Part shown: piece after piece, positions 55,182-62,562 of the stretch
How the letters are laid out: each line of letters starts with the position of its first letter
Position numbering within the stretch: the first letter of the stretch is position 1
IMG/VR virus record: IMGVR_UViG_3300032053_000034
Span: 17,376-81,375 of that record
Source: a virus
Strand: one strand, 5' to 3'
Length of the DNA stretch: 64,000 nucleotides
The notes under the pieces: generated by a model
Database searches by the model: none
What the model was told of the DNA's origin: nothing
What the model saw: only the letters and a program-made list of their open reading frames with translations
Made by a program: the position numbers and the translations under genes

Positions 55182-56487
55182 GTAATATATTGGTTTTAAA
55201 ATCGTTTACCAATTCAGTAACCGAATTAAAATTTGTTACCCTCTTCCCTTTTTGGCAACGCTTTAACCAATCTACATCCTTGGTTCCTTGAACTATCACA
55301 TTGATAATTAAGGATTTTACATTTTCATTGAACCTAGTTCCCCTGGCTTCCCTTTGCTCTGCCTTTTCTTTTACAGAATCTCTTCCATAAATGATAGTAG
55401 TATCAACACCTGGTACATCTAACCCTAAATCTGCCATTCTCACAGTATTCATGCAGGTAAGTTCTCCAGTTCTAAGCATAGATACATAGAGTTTGCGCAA
55501 TTTTGAAACTGGACAAAGAACATATTCAAGGTCTGGATTACACCTTATTCTGTGTTGTCTAAGAACTGCTTGCCTAACCATTACAGATTGTAAATTACCA
55601 TGTAAAGCTTTAGAGCCATGTATCATAGTAGTAAGTGAATCTGCAGGTGCGGTAAGCATTCCAAAGGTAATAATTTTTCTATTTGGTAATTCATTCACCA
55701 ATTGTGCAACTGCTCTCAGTTTGGCTTTTGAAGAATGAATTAAAGCAATTCTCTTTGACATAGCATCTCTCCATACATTTGCCTTTGTGTTTAGGTTTCT
55801 TGCCAAGTCTATTTCAAGCATCCCAGGAGCCACCATATTGTTTCTCTGCACAAATTGCAAGGCTCCAGCAAGTGTAGTTGAATCCATAGCAACATTAAAT
55901 TCTGAATGAAAATGAGCAAAACAATCTTCACAAAGTTCATGTACTTTATTGTAATCTCTCATTTCTTCTTCACCCATCTCTACAAATAAATTGTATTCAG
56001 TTGGAACATTGATCCACCCATTTCTTTCTGCCTCTCTTTTTGTTATTTTAACAATCAATGGAAAGACATGCTGTAAAACTGCAGAGCAAGCAGGAGTGAT
56101 GGTTCCAGACATTCCGATAAAGTATGGAGATTTTACTAGTTCAAATATTTTGCTAAATTCTGGTCCTCTGTAAACACAATGTACCTCATCTATTATGCAG
56201 ATATGAGTTGTTACAAAATCTGTACCCTGAATGATCCCATTGATTACTCTTACTACAAAATTAGTCACCCCATTTTCTGTGAGTTTTTCTTCCCACTGAT
56301 CTTTGAGTTCATGTGTAGGCACAACAATTGTAGTTGTATAGTGAGGCCTCATTAGGAGAACAAACTTTATAAACTTTATTGCAGTTGTGGTTTTCCCAAA
56401 ACCAGGACATATATCCCAGAATCCTCTACCTCTATTTGCAACAGTTATATCTACAATCTCCTCTTGTTTTGCGTTTTTACTAATCAT
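55174..56487 (-). CDS. SF2 DNA/RNA helicase
   Basis: The 437-aa protein has motif I WDICPGFGKTTTAIKF (24-39, Lys32), motif Ia VVPTHELKDQW, a DEVH box ICIIDEVHCVYRG (100-103), motif III GMSGTITPA and a C-terminal RecA-like half with ITFGMLTAP, then VRMADLGLDVPGVDTTIIYGR. This is superfamily 2 in the DEAH/DEVH group, typical of phage helicases for fork remodelling or recombination. The gene is the first large one of the replication block and overlaps the 104-aa gene by 8 nt. Confidence 0.85.
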   Translation of the reverse strand: MISKNAKQEEIVDITVANRGRGFWDICPGFGKTTTAIKFIKFVLLMRPHYTTTIVVPTHELKDQWEEKLTENGVTNFVVRVINGIIQGTDFVTTHICIIDEVHCVYRGPEFSKIFELVKSPYFIGMSGTITPACSAVLQHVFPLIVKITKREAERNGWINVPTEYNLFVEMGEEEMRDYNKVHELCEDCFAHFHSEFNVAMDSTTLAGALQFVQRNNMVAPGMLEIDLARNLNTKANVWRDAMSKRIALIHSSKAKLRAVAQLVNELPNRKIITFGMLTAPADSLTTMIHGSKALHGNLQSVMVRQAVLRQHRIRCNPDLEYVLCPVSKLRKLYVSMLRTGELTCMNTVRMADLGLDVPGVDTTIIYGRDSVKEKAEQREARGTRFNENVKSLIINVIVQGTKDVDWLKRCQKGKRVTNFNSVTELVNDFKTNILHV

Positions 56488-56794
56488 ACCAAGGCTCTAT
56501 ATCATCTACTGTTATACCACCAAGATGTAAGCCCTTGTCATTTTCTGGATCTTCACCACCAACACCTGTTTTAATTACAACAAATGTTACTTGGCGGTGT
56601 TTTGGATCTTCATGATCAGGGTCAGATCCTATATACCCAGCTATAAAGCATTGATTGTTGGAAGATTTTAGTCTATAGTTTCCTGGGGGAAATTTAACCA
56701 TCACTTCCTGAATCTTAGGTGGAGACTTTTTATAGAAGTCAGAGTTCTTTAAGGCTTCAAGTTTTAGCTTTTCAGCTTCCATTCTACTTCCCAT
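56480..56794 (-). CDS. Hypothetical protein
   Basis: The 104-aa protein has a helical Lys/Glu start (MEAEKLKLEALKNSDFYKK) and a beta-rich remainder with NQCFIAGYIGSDPDHEDPK and GVGGEDPENDKGLHLGG. The longest start, 56794, overlaps the GroES-like gene by 11 nt; Met5 at 56782 is an alternative that avoids overlap. Unknown function. Confidence 0.5.
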   Translation of the reverse strand: MGSRMEAEKLKLEALKNSDFYKKSPPKIQEVMVKFPPGNYRLKSSNNQCFIAGYIGSDPDHEDPKHRQVTFVVIKTGVGGEDPENDKGLHLGGITVDDIEPWYD

Positions 56795-57125
56795 CTTCAG
56801 TTTCTTCTACAGGTTCTGAATCAACAGTAACTGCAATTTGATCTGCAGCCCACATAAGAATACATTTCTCACCCATGTGAATAACTTCTGAACCACAACC
56901 TTGATTAAACAAGATTTTATCTCCAGGCTTGCAATAAATTAATCTATCTGCAATTGGAGTACCGATAGCAACCACTGTTCCAGCTGTAGGCTTAACATAA
57001 TGTGCTCCTGGAGTAAATATGCCACCTGCAGTTTTATCTTGCACTGGTGCTGGTTTTACAAGGATTCTTGGTCCTACTGGAGTTACAGCAGTTTCAATTT
57101 GTTTGTAGGTTTTCGCCTTTTCCAT
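56784..57125 (-). CDS. GroES-like co-chaperonin
   Basis: The 113-aa protein matches the GroES/Cpn10 fold: PVGPRILVKPAPVQDKTAGGIF at 16-37, with the mobile-loop region VQDKTAGGIFTPGA (28-41) that docks to GroEL, then GTVVAIGTP, KPGDKILFNQGCGSEVIHMGEKCILMW and a C-terminal tail. Phage T4 gp31 and RB49 CocO show that phages replace host GroES to enlarge the folding chamber for their capsid proteins. A similar role here for the crAss-like capsid protein is inferred. It follows a terminator and an RNA-like region. Confidence 0.82.
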   Translation of the reverse strand: MEKAKTYKQIETAVTPVGPRILVKPAPVQDKTAGGIFTPGAHYVKPTAGTVVAIGTPIADRLIYCKPGDKILFNQGCGSEVIHMGEKCILMWAADQIAVTVDSEPVEETEDGK

Positions 57126-57156
57126 ATATGTATGTAATTTAGTATTGCAAGGTAAG

Positions 57157-57188
57157 AAAAAAGCTCATAACATAGTTACAAGCTTTTC
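57157..57188 (-). terminator. Terminator upstream of GroES-like gene
   Basis: Stem AAAAGCT / AGCTTTT (57159-57165 and 57181-57187) followed on the minus strand by TTTTTTCTT. It ends transcripts of the phosphatase gene and of the structured region between. Confidence 0.7.
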
Positions 57189-57220
57189 TGGTAATAATTA
57201 ACGCCCAAAATATTAATGGT

Positions 57221-57369
57221 CAGCTAATGGGTGTGCTATTACGCCAAATCTCACTACTTATTTATCCAGGCCAAATTCTACACGCTTTTACCATGTGGAA
57301 TTAAATGACGTTGGTAAGGGAGAACTCTTTAAATGGTGAGTGCTGCCAACCCTACATTCCCATTAGCTG
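57221..57369 (-). ncRNA. Candidate structured RNA
   Basis: The 249-nt gap between the phosphatase and GroES genes has no credible ORF. A perfect 11-bp closing stem CAGCTAATGGG / CCCATTAGCTG (57221-57231 and 57359-57369) encloses 127 nt. Inside are a hairpin AATTC(TA)CAC / GTGGAATT (57277-57302) and a helix GTTGG / CCAAC (57310-57314 and 57346-57350). The region lies between a coding stop and a terminator on the minus strand, so it could be a processed 3' RNA. The orientation is inferred from context. No match to a known riboswitch or tRNA is apparent. Confidence 0.5.
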
Positions 57370-57374
57370 TTATC

Positions 57375-57938
57375 TTAAGCTTTCACTTCAAGATTATGTT
57401 CCATTGTAAGAAACTCGTCTATATAGTGAAACTTCATTTCTGCATTTTTTGCCAATCCTTCATCTTCTGGTCTATCACCAACCATGATACTATTATCCCA
57501 GTCAATAATGAAACCTTCAATCCAAGCATTTTTCTCTGCTTCACAAAGCATTCCAATATTAGGCTTTCTTGCTAAAGACCTGTGGTTATATGGTTCTACA
57601 CTACCATTAGGCTCAAAAGGACATACCTGAATATTCCAGAAAGGATTTTTCTCAAATAACTCAACAGTTGCATAAAGTTCTTTTTCCATAGTTTCAAGAT
57701 TCTTGAAGCCATGAGCAATTCCACCTTGATTACTAACACCAAGAATTATCCAACCAGCATCTTCGTATTTGTGAAGTATTTCTTCAATACCTGGCATCAA
57801 CATGATGTCATTTTCATCCTTGATAAATTCTTCACCAGTTTTACTTTTTCTTACAGTACCATCAAGGTCTAAGAAAAGGGCATTTATTAGCACTGGCGTT
57901 CCAGAGCTGTAGTCACTTGCATCTCTACCTAATTCCAT
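57375..57938 (-). CDS. HAD-superfamily phosphatase (GmhB/HisB-type)
   Basis: The 187-aa protein (start at 57938, MELGRDASDY) has the HAD nucleophile motif LFLDLDGTVR (Asp24, Asp26), motif II ILGVSNQGG (Ser69), the ARKPNIGMLCEA region (KP.xGM) and motif III/IV MVGDRPEDEGLA. These match HisB/GmhB/PNKP-type phosphatases. The substrate could be a sugar phosphate or a DNA/RNA 3'-phosphate. The start was moved from an upstream Met (58064) because a separate small gene with its own stop at 57943 precedes it. Confidence 0.8.
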   Translation of the reverse strand: MELGRDASDYSSGTPVLINALFLDLDGTVRKSKTGEEFIKDENDIMLMPGIEEILHKYEDAGWIILGVSNQGGIAHGFKNLETMEKELYATVELFEKNPFWNIQVCPFEPNGSVEPYNHRSLARKPNIGMLCEAEKNAWIEGFIIDWDNSIMVGDRPEDEGLAKNAEMKFHYIDEFLTMEHNLEVKA

Positions 57939-57942
57939 TCTA

Positions 57943-58170
57943 TTATTTGTTTTTAAGGTTTTCAAAATATTCTTTTGGATGTGGTTTTTCACAATGAGTA
58001 CATAATTTCTTACATGGTTCATAACCATTGTATTCATTAAGACATAAGAAAACCCCATCATCACTCCCTGCTGAAGGAAAGTTCACTTTAGGTGAAGGGT
58101 TTGGGTTTATTCCTGATGGATCTTCTCCATTAGCAATAGCCCATGCTTCAATTGATGCATATATTGTCAT
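57943..58170 (-). CDS. Small CxxxxC..C protein
   Basis: The 75-aa product (start MTIYASIEAW at 58170; Met at 58215 is possible but lies in a terminator-like hairpin) has a Pro/Asn-rich middle and CKKLCTHCEKPHPKEYF near the C-terminus, a short cysteine cluster that may bind zinc. It ends 4 nt before the phosphatase start, so the two are coupled. Confidence 0.6.
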   Translation of the reverse strand: MTIYASIEAWAIANGEDPSGINPNPSPKVNFPSAGSDDGVFLCLNEYNGYEPCKKLCTHCEKPHPKEYFENLKNK

Positions 58171-58194
58171 CCTATTAGAGTTTAGAGTTAATAA

Positions 58195-58223
58195 AAAACC
58201 TTGCAACATAATCACAAGGTTTT
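58195..58223 (-). terminator. Rho-independent terminator
   Basis: Stem AAAACCTTG / CAAGGTTTT (58195-58203 and 58215-58223) followed on the minus strand by TTTTTTATT. It terminates the 58249-58605 transcript. Confidence 0.8.
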
Positions 58224-58248
58224 ATGGTAATAATCGGTTTTCAATTAA

Positions 58249-58605
58249 CTATGCAATAGACTTTAATAGTAACCACTTACTGAATGATTCTTTATTTTGA
58301 TATACATGCTTACTAGCTTTTTTTATACCAATGTTTGTCGCCAAGCCTAAACTATGAATAGCAAAATCTGTGATTAGCTGATTCACTTCTAATTGATTAG
58401 GCTTTTTAGAGAAATCTTTAAAAAGATTAGAGGCAAGGTAGTGTCTGTAATCAAGAGCAATTGGGCCCTTTTTCTTTTTAATACCCGGAACTACTATTCT
58501 TTTTTTATCAACCATTGTTCTTGGGAATCCTTGACCTTCACCAAGCCATTCACCTGTAATTCCATCAAAATCACCATTGATGATTGCATCAGCACATTCT
58601 CCCAT
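58249..58605 (-). CDS. Conserved small phage protein (GDFDxxTGE type)
   Basis: The 118-aa protein begins MGECADAIINGDFDGITGEW, continuing with a GxGFPRT-like turn, a pattern I recognise from many small phage proteins of unknown role. The rest is basic with KKKRIV..KKKKG and a helical end. It lies after the tRNA and structured region and before a terminator. Function unknown. Confidence 0.65.
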   Translation of the reverse strand: MGECADAIINGDFDGITGEWLGEGQGFPRTMVDKKRIVVPGIKKKKGPIALDYRHYLASNLFKDFSKKPNQLEVNQLITDFAIHSLGLATNIGIKKASKHVYQNKESFSKWLLLKSIA

Positions 58606-58638
58606 TTTATAATATTTAATGATTTAAAATCTTAACTG

Positions 58639-58799
58639 TGTGGGCAATGCACTCCGGCATGCCCACAACTATCCTACCAGTATTGGCAATGCCATCTTAG
58701 GATTAGATAGTACTTTTCAGTCAGTTTATCTTTGCTGTGCACATAAACCACTGGCTATATGCAATTATCATTCAGGAAGGGCTATTAATAGCGTCCCTT
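58639..58799 (-). ncRNA. Hairpin-rich non-coding segment next to tRNA
   Basis: Four consecutive stem-loops lie between the 118-aa gene and the tRNA. (a) 58639-58667, TGTGGGC / GCCCACA with inner ATGC/GCAT. (b) 58671-58703, ATCCTA / TAGGAT with inner TGGCA/TGCCA. (c) 58718-58753, CAGT + GTTTAT / ATAAAC + ACTG. (d) 58777-58799, AAGG + GCTAT / ATAGC + CCTT. No ORF with a start is seen. It may be one structured RNA or a set of processing hairpins; the strand is assumed from the flanking genes. Confidence 0.45.
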
Positions 58800-58828
58800 T
58801 ATTGATAATACCCTTGGGTCAGCCTTGT

Positions 58829-58898
58829 AAGGAGAGTGGGATTCGAACCCACAACCAAGGTGTCTTTATACCTCGCTCTACCCTTGAGCTATCTCCTT
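58829..58898 (-). tRNA. tRNA or tRNA-like RNA with atypical anticodon arm
   Basis: Minus-strand acceptor AAGGAGA / TCTCCTT (7 bp), D-arm GCTC-AAGGGTA-GAGC, T-arm GTGGG-TTCGAAT-CCCAC with the invariant T loop. Between the D-stem and T-stem are only 22 nt: GAGGT and ACCTT pair as a 5-bp stem and leave an 8-nt loop ATAAAGAC, with no base 26 and a 4-nt variable region. Total length is 70 nt, with no encoded CCA. With T as position 33 the anticodon would be AAA, which is unusual for bacteria. The identity is therefore left open. Confidence 0.75.
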
Positions 58899-58929
58899 AA
58901 CCACTTATTACTTCTTAATAGCCTCTTGA

Positions 58930-59070
58930 TTAATCAGAAACACACTCTTCACAATGTTTTAAAGATTTAAAATCTATCCAGTAGCCCTGACTAGCTGTAA
59001 TAGGACGGTAATATTCCTTACATTTCTTAACCGGGTCAGTGTCACTGAAGTTTGGGCTACTGGGGTTTCT
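58930..59070 (-). other. In-phase open frame or structured RNA after the lipoprotein stop
   Basis: Directly after the TAA of the 187-aa lipoprotein the same frame stays open for 46 codons to another TAA. The predicted tail is SDTDPVKKCKEYYRP followed by ITASQGYWIDFKSLK and HCEECVSD, with a C...HCxxC pattern that looks protein-like. There is no in-frame ATG, GTG or TTG. A 10-bp inverted repeat CCAGTAGCCC / GGGCTACTGG (around 58979-58988 and 59053-59062) covers much of it. It may be readthrough, a decayed gene, or an RNA. Confidence 0.3.
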
Positions 59071-59634
59071 TTATTTGAAATTATCAATACTTACAACATA
59101 CTGAATACTATAATATGATGTCTTATTATTTACTATAGTGTAAACCATAGCTTGTCCTGTCACTAATTTTAATCCATTGATGGTTTCTATCTTGTTGATT
59201 GAGAAACTACTTTTAAGGGCAGGATTTACAGTAACACCATTTGGATTTACAGTTACTGAGTCAACATTTTTGAAAGAATTGGAATAAGGTTTAAGATGAA
59301 CAGCTCCGTAGCTTTTTAAAGATTCTACTGGATAATACCCATTTACTATATTATTCTGTATTTTATCAAATTCAACCTTATTGGCTGGAAGATAAATAAT
59401 TACAGGGTTATCAAAAACTCCAATAATCTCAACAGAATCACCAACAATTGTGTATGATTTTGTTAGGTATTTAGTTGGAGATACACCTGGAGGAAGAGTT
59501 ACATTGTAATCTTGTTTCCAAATTTTACCATAATCAACTTTATCTATTGATGGCTTTACTTCTTCTTTCTTGCCAGAGCAAGAAAATAGTAATGAGCCCC
59601 CAATAAGGAGACTCATTGTTAATAATCTTTTCAT
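59071..59634 (-). CDS. Lipoprotein, unknown
   Basis: The 187-aa protein has a lipoprotein signal (MKRLLTMSLLIGGSLLFSC, lipobox LFSC with Cys19) followed by SGKKEE, an acidic/basic run like Bacteroidota surface-export signals. The mature part is beta-rich (e.g. YTIVGDSVEIIGVFDNPVIIYLP). A phage-encoded lipoprotein made early could alter the cell surface, for instance to block superinfection, but this is inference. It starts 1 base before the stop of the 170-aa gene upstream ends. Confidence 0.6.
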   Translation of the reverse strand: MKRLLTMSLLIGGSLLFSCSGKKEEVKPSIDKVDYGKIWKQDYNVTLPPGVSPTKYLTKSYTIVGDSVEIIGVFDNPVIIYLPANKVEFDKIQNNIVNGYYPVESLKSYGAVHLKPYSNSFKNVDSVTVNPNGVTVNPALKSSFSINKIETINGLKLVTGQAMVYTIVNNKTSYYSIQYVVSIDNFK

Positions 59635-60147
59635 TTAGTCTTGTTTATTAAATTTGACATCACAAGCATCTAATATAACATATTGATGCTCTCCAAGTAT
59701 TCTTTTTTCTAAAAACTTAACTAAGTCAGAGGTTTTCATTTTTAGCATAAATGACTCAACTTCTTGTAGAAATTCATCACTGCTATTACTAACTACAATT
59801 GGTCTTTGATTTGGCCCAAGCAAACACAAATGATTATGTGATCTTGTGGTAGCCATGTGGTCAAGCCATTTGTGAGGATAGAAAATATCTTCATCATTAT
59901 CAATACCAGCATTGATAATTTCCTTCATGTCATAGATTCCCTGGTTAATTGCCTTGTACAATTTCTCAGCCTCTATTTGCTCCATGAAGATTTCATTTCT
60001 TTTGAAAGAGATGTATTTGTTTCTCATTTCAATCTGAAAGTTTGAGATAGTATTCATGTATGATACTAGCTTCTTCTTTTCCATTTCAGTGATATTAATG
60101 GTTCTTCCATTAACATTAATTCTACGTAGTGTTTTATTAGTGTTCAT
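59635..60147 (-). CDS. Hypothetical early protein
   Basis: The 170-aa protein has basic and helical parts: RRINVNGRTINITEMEKKK at the start, a helix-rich centre (about 25-85) and DHMATTRSHNHLCLLGPNQ with His residues in the second half. The leader has two ATCATG copies; the first would give only a 3-codon peptide, so the second at 60147 is used. No family recognised. Confidence 0.55.
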   Translation of the reverse strand: MNTNKTLRRINVNGRTINITEMEKKKLVSYMNTISNFQIEMRNKYISFKRNEIFMEQIEAEKLYKAINQGIYDMKEIINAGIDNDEDIFYPHKWLDHMATTRSHNHLCLLGPNQRPIVVSNSSDEFLQEVESFMLKMKTSDLVKFLEKRILGEHQYVILDACDVKFNKQD

Positions 60148-60159
60148 GATTTCATGATT

Positions 60160-60504
60160 TTAAATGTTCCTGCAATTAAGATTACTCACAATAAACTCAG
60201 CAAATGTATTTTGAACATTTACAGCTTCTTTTTCTGATAGATTAAGTGTACCAGCTAAGTGTCCCCAGCCTCTAATCAAAATTACATTCTGATTTTTGTT
60301 GGTCTTAATAATTCCACCTTCATTTATGAATGATAATTCTGGATTTGTAAGGCAACGATTTCCGTTAATGGCCATTATTAATTTTTCTTTGTTTTCTTTA
60401 CTAACATCTAGAAACTGAAACACAAATACTCCATTAGCATCATATACCCAATTAAAAGAACTATCTCTCAAAGGTAGTTTATACACTTCTTTCCAGTCTT
60501 TCAT
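60160..60504 (-). CDS. Hypothetical early protein
   Basis: The 114-aa protein contains WKEVYKLPLRDSSFNWVYDANGVFVFQF at the start, a Gly-rich IRGWGHLAGTLNLSEKEA in the middle and a helix at the end. Some phage proteins of unknown role have a similar 'WVYDANGxFVFQF' start. It overlaps the upstream gene by one base. Confidence 0.6.
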   Translation of the reverse strand: MKDWKEVYKLPLRDSSFNWVYDANGVFVFQFLDVSKENKEKLIMAINGNRCLTNPELSFINEGGIIKTNKNQNVILIRGWGHLAGTLNLSEKEAVNVQNTFAEFIVSNLNCRNI

Positions 60505-60986
60505 TATTCCTTAATTACATCTACAATGGATAATCCTACACTCCAAAGAGACTGCTCAGTAATATCTATTACATCCTCATAATTAAGGGTTGGTAATAGT
60601 TTTTTAACAAACAGTTTAAACTCCGCTGGATTGTGATTATATATTTCCTGAAGTATATTTGCTTCTGAATTTGAAACAATTATCTCTTGCTTTCTCCTTA
60701 CACTTATAAGCTCCTTGCGCTCATAAATTGGCGGTTGCTTATCAATTGTAATAGATTCTTGGATCTTATCACAATTCAATAATAGCCTTTCATTGGTGAG
60801 TCTTAATTGCTCTGCCAGAGCTATATCATTAGATAACTCAGCATTTATAGCGCTAATCTCATTCTCCATAATCCAGCGTTGGATTTCTTTGAATAAGAAT
60901 ACTTTATATTTATGCTCTAGTCCTGTAATGATAGTTGGCTTACCTTTATGTGTGATTACTACCATTTTAAATTTCTCCTTTTTCAA
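60504..60986 (-). CDS. Hypothetical early protein
   Basis: The 160-aa protein is Lys/Glu/Ile-rich, with MVVITHKGKPTIITGLEH at the start, a long helix (EIQRWIMENEISAINAELSND) and a C-terminal YEDVIDITEQSLW. The start overlaps the end of the upstream gene by 20 nt. No motif recognised. Confidence 0.5.
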   Translation of the reverse strand: MKKEKFKMVVITHKGKPTIITGLEHKYKVFLFKEIQRWIMENEISAINAELSNDIALAEQLRLTNERLLLNCDKIQESITIDKQPPIYERKELISVRRKQEIIVSNSEANILQEIYNHNPAEFKLFVKKLLPTLNYEDVIDITEQSLWSVGLSIVDVIKE

Positions 60987-61212
60987 TTAAACCCCCAAGA
61001 ATATCAAACATTCTTTCAATAGATATTACATACTCTACATTATAAAGAATGCTACCATCTTCTGCCATACAGATTAAACCATCTTCTTCATCAATGGTAA
61101 AATCTCCAAACATAACCTCTCCTTCATCATTGATACACAGAGTGGGAGATTCACCTACAAAATGTTCTTTTTCAACATTAATAAACAGGTGTCTGTATTC
61201 TAATATGTCCAT
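60967..61212 (-). CDS. Hypothetical early protein
   Basis: An 81-aa acidic protein (SPTLCINDEGEVMFGDFTIDEEDGL) with a helical end (ERMFDILGGLIEKGEI). Its start overlaps the stop of the next upstream gene at 61212 by one base. Unknown. Confidence 0.5.
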   Translation of the reverse strand: MDILEYRHLFINVEKEHFVGESPTLCINDEGEVMFGDFTIDEEDGLICMAEDGSILYNVEYVISIERMFDILGGLIEKGEI

Positions 61213-61442
61213 TACACTTGAGAATTTGGAAATACTTTTGGCCCTCTACCAATTGTTATTGGATTTGCTTCTTTAGCCAGGTCTTCAACATTATGATCAA
61301 TTCTGTGAAATTGATGACCACCAAGCCAAATTGTACATGTATTATCTGAATTTGGAATTGCAGATATAATGTCACTTTCATTAATCATAATTCTACTTTC
61401 TGAACCAGCAAGTTTTACTAATAACTTCTTCTTGGCACTCAT
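61212..61442 (-). CDS. Hypothetical early protein
   Basis: A 76-aa beta-rich protein (KKLLVKLAGSESRIMINESDI; TCTIWLGGHQFHRIDHNV). It follows a terminator hairpin and a leader with AATCTTTAAATC. Unknown. Confidence 0.5.
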   Translation of the reverse strand: MSAKKKLLVKLAGSESRIMINESDIISAIPNSDNTCTIWLGGHQFHRIDHNVEDLAKEANPITIGRGPKVFPNSQV

Positions 61443-61469
61443 AACTTAAGGATTTAAAGATTGAAAATA

Positions 61470-61489
61470 GGGACCATATTTCAGGCCCC
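61470..61489 (-). terminator. Terminator-like hairpin
   Basis: On the minus strand GGGGCC / GGTCCC (one G-T pair) with an 8-nt loop, followed by TATTTTC. It is placed just after the stop codon of the 61495-61983 gene. Confidence 0.5.
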
Positions 61490-61494
61490 ATGTA

Positions 61495-61983
61495 TTATTC
61501 TGCAGGATTTGTGATGTTTTCTGCAGTTTGCTCAGTTAATAATGCATTTGAAAGCGCATTATATCCAGATGGTTTCTCTGGAGTTATTATTGGGTTTGAC
61601 GCACTAATAGCTGGCTTTGGCTCAGGCATTCTTGATACAATAGGAGAGTGAATAATGATTTTCCCATCTCTCAAGAACTTAGTTTCTACTAATTCATTGA
61701 AGAAGAATTGTTCTGATGTATCACCAATAACAACTGCAGTGTATTTAGACTGAAGGCGAACAGCACCATCTTCATCAACTAATTCATAAAGCTGAACATC
61801 TTTTGTAACAATAGCACCTGGGAATACAGAACTAATTGCGCAATTAAAGATTGATGGATAATCCATTAACCAAATGTTTGCATTAGTTTCTCTGATTGTT
61901 CTTGTGTCCATAAATCTAATGGTCACATATTCCTTTGCGTACTTGTCTATTTTTATTTCTGATTTTACTAATACTTGTAACAT
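61495..61983 (-). CDS. Hypothetical early protein
   Basis: The 162-aa protein has a beta-rich first 110 residues (IKIDKYAKEYVTIRFMDTRTI; DVQLYELVDEDGAVRLQSKYTAVVIG) and a flexible Pro-rich C-terminus with EPKPAISASNPIITPEKPSG. Unknown function. Confidence 0.5.
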   Translation of the reverse strand: MLQVLVKSEIKIDKYAKEYVTIRFMDTRTIRETNANIWLMDYPSIFNCAISSVFPGAIVTKDVQLYELVDEDGAVRLQSKYTAVVIGDTSEQFFFNELVETKFLRDGKIIIHSPIVSRMPEPKPAISASNPIITPEKPSGYNALSNALLTEQTAENITNPAE

Positions 61984-62016
61984 CCGATTATTATTTAAAG
62001 GGTTTAATTAAAGAGA

Positions 62017-62223
62017 CTACTCAGTCTCTTCTGGGCTTTGATATAAAAAGTAATTTTTCTTCCAATACTTATATGTTCTGTTTTCCCAAAACACATCTTC
62101 AGGCACTAACACACCATTACTCAATACAATATTATTTCCACTCATTGTTATTGGCCTTGGTAAAAATTTATGAACAATGAAGTATCCTTTTTTCATTGCC
62201 CTAATTGCTTGGCCTTTTGTCAT
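62017..62223 (-). CDS. Small hypothetical protein
   Basis: A 68-aa protein resembling the common small phage sequence with an N-terminal QAIRAMKKGYFIVHKFLP, which is typical of a family annotated as DUF2829 or similar (MxGxAIxAMxxGxxV). The start overlaps the upstream stop by one base. The family assignment is from memory. Confidence 0.5.
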   Translation of the reverse strand: MTKGQAIRAMKKGYFIVHKFLPRPITMSGNNIVLSNGVLVPEDVFWENRTYKYWKKNYFLYQSPEETE

Positions 62224-62423
62224 TATTGCTCTCTTTGGCCTGGAGGGATTGGACCTCTTTTATTTTTGGAAACATCAATATTCATTGCATCTTCAAGAAT
62301 TGAATTTTTAGCTAATTCAAGATAACCAAGTCCTTCTGCAATTGATATTCCTCCTTTTTCAATTGATAATGAATATCCTAATTCATCATCTTCAACTATT
62401 AACTTAAGAAACTTTTTTGCCAT
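62223..62423 (-). CDS. Small hypothetical protein
   Basis: A 66-aa protein (LIVEDDELGYSLSIEKGGISIAEGLGYLELAKNS) ending with basic PGQREQ. Its leader has AATCTTTAAATC 12-20 nt before the start. Unknown function. Confidence 0.5.
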   Translation of the reverse strand: MAKKFLKLIVEDDELGYSLSIEKGGISIAEGLGYLELAKNSILEDAMNIDVSKNKRGPIPPGQREQ

Positions 62424-62510
62424 TGTGTTTTAGATTTAAAGATTACATGATTTAACCCTCTGCATTCTCACTTGAGGCCATCCTTGGGAAATGACAATGA
62501 TGCATTAAAA

Positions 62511-62538
62511 AAGGGTCTACAATTTAATGCAGGCCCTT
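62511..62538 (-). terminator. Rho-independent terminator
   Basis: Plus-strand stem AAGGGTC / GGCCCTT (62511-62517 and 62532-62538, one T-G pair) followed on the minus strand by TTTTTTAAT. It ends the 62563-62985 transcript. The remaining 80 nt to 62424 hold no gene, only AT-rich leader sequence. Confidence 0.7.
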
Positions 62539-62562
62539 CTTTTAGTATGTTTTATTGTTTGT

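Noticed and set aside
57221-57369. tRNA in the structured region
   Set aside because: No T-loop TTCRANN or 7-bp acceptor was found on either strand.
57939-58064. Longer N-terminus of the HAD phosphatase
   Set aside because: The extra 42 codons overlap the small CxxxxC protein in another frame, and the HAD domain begins well after the Met at 57938.
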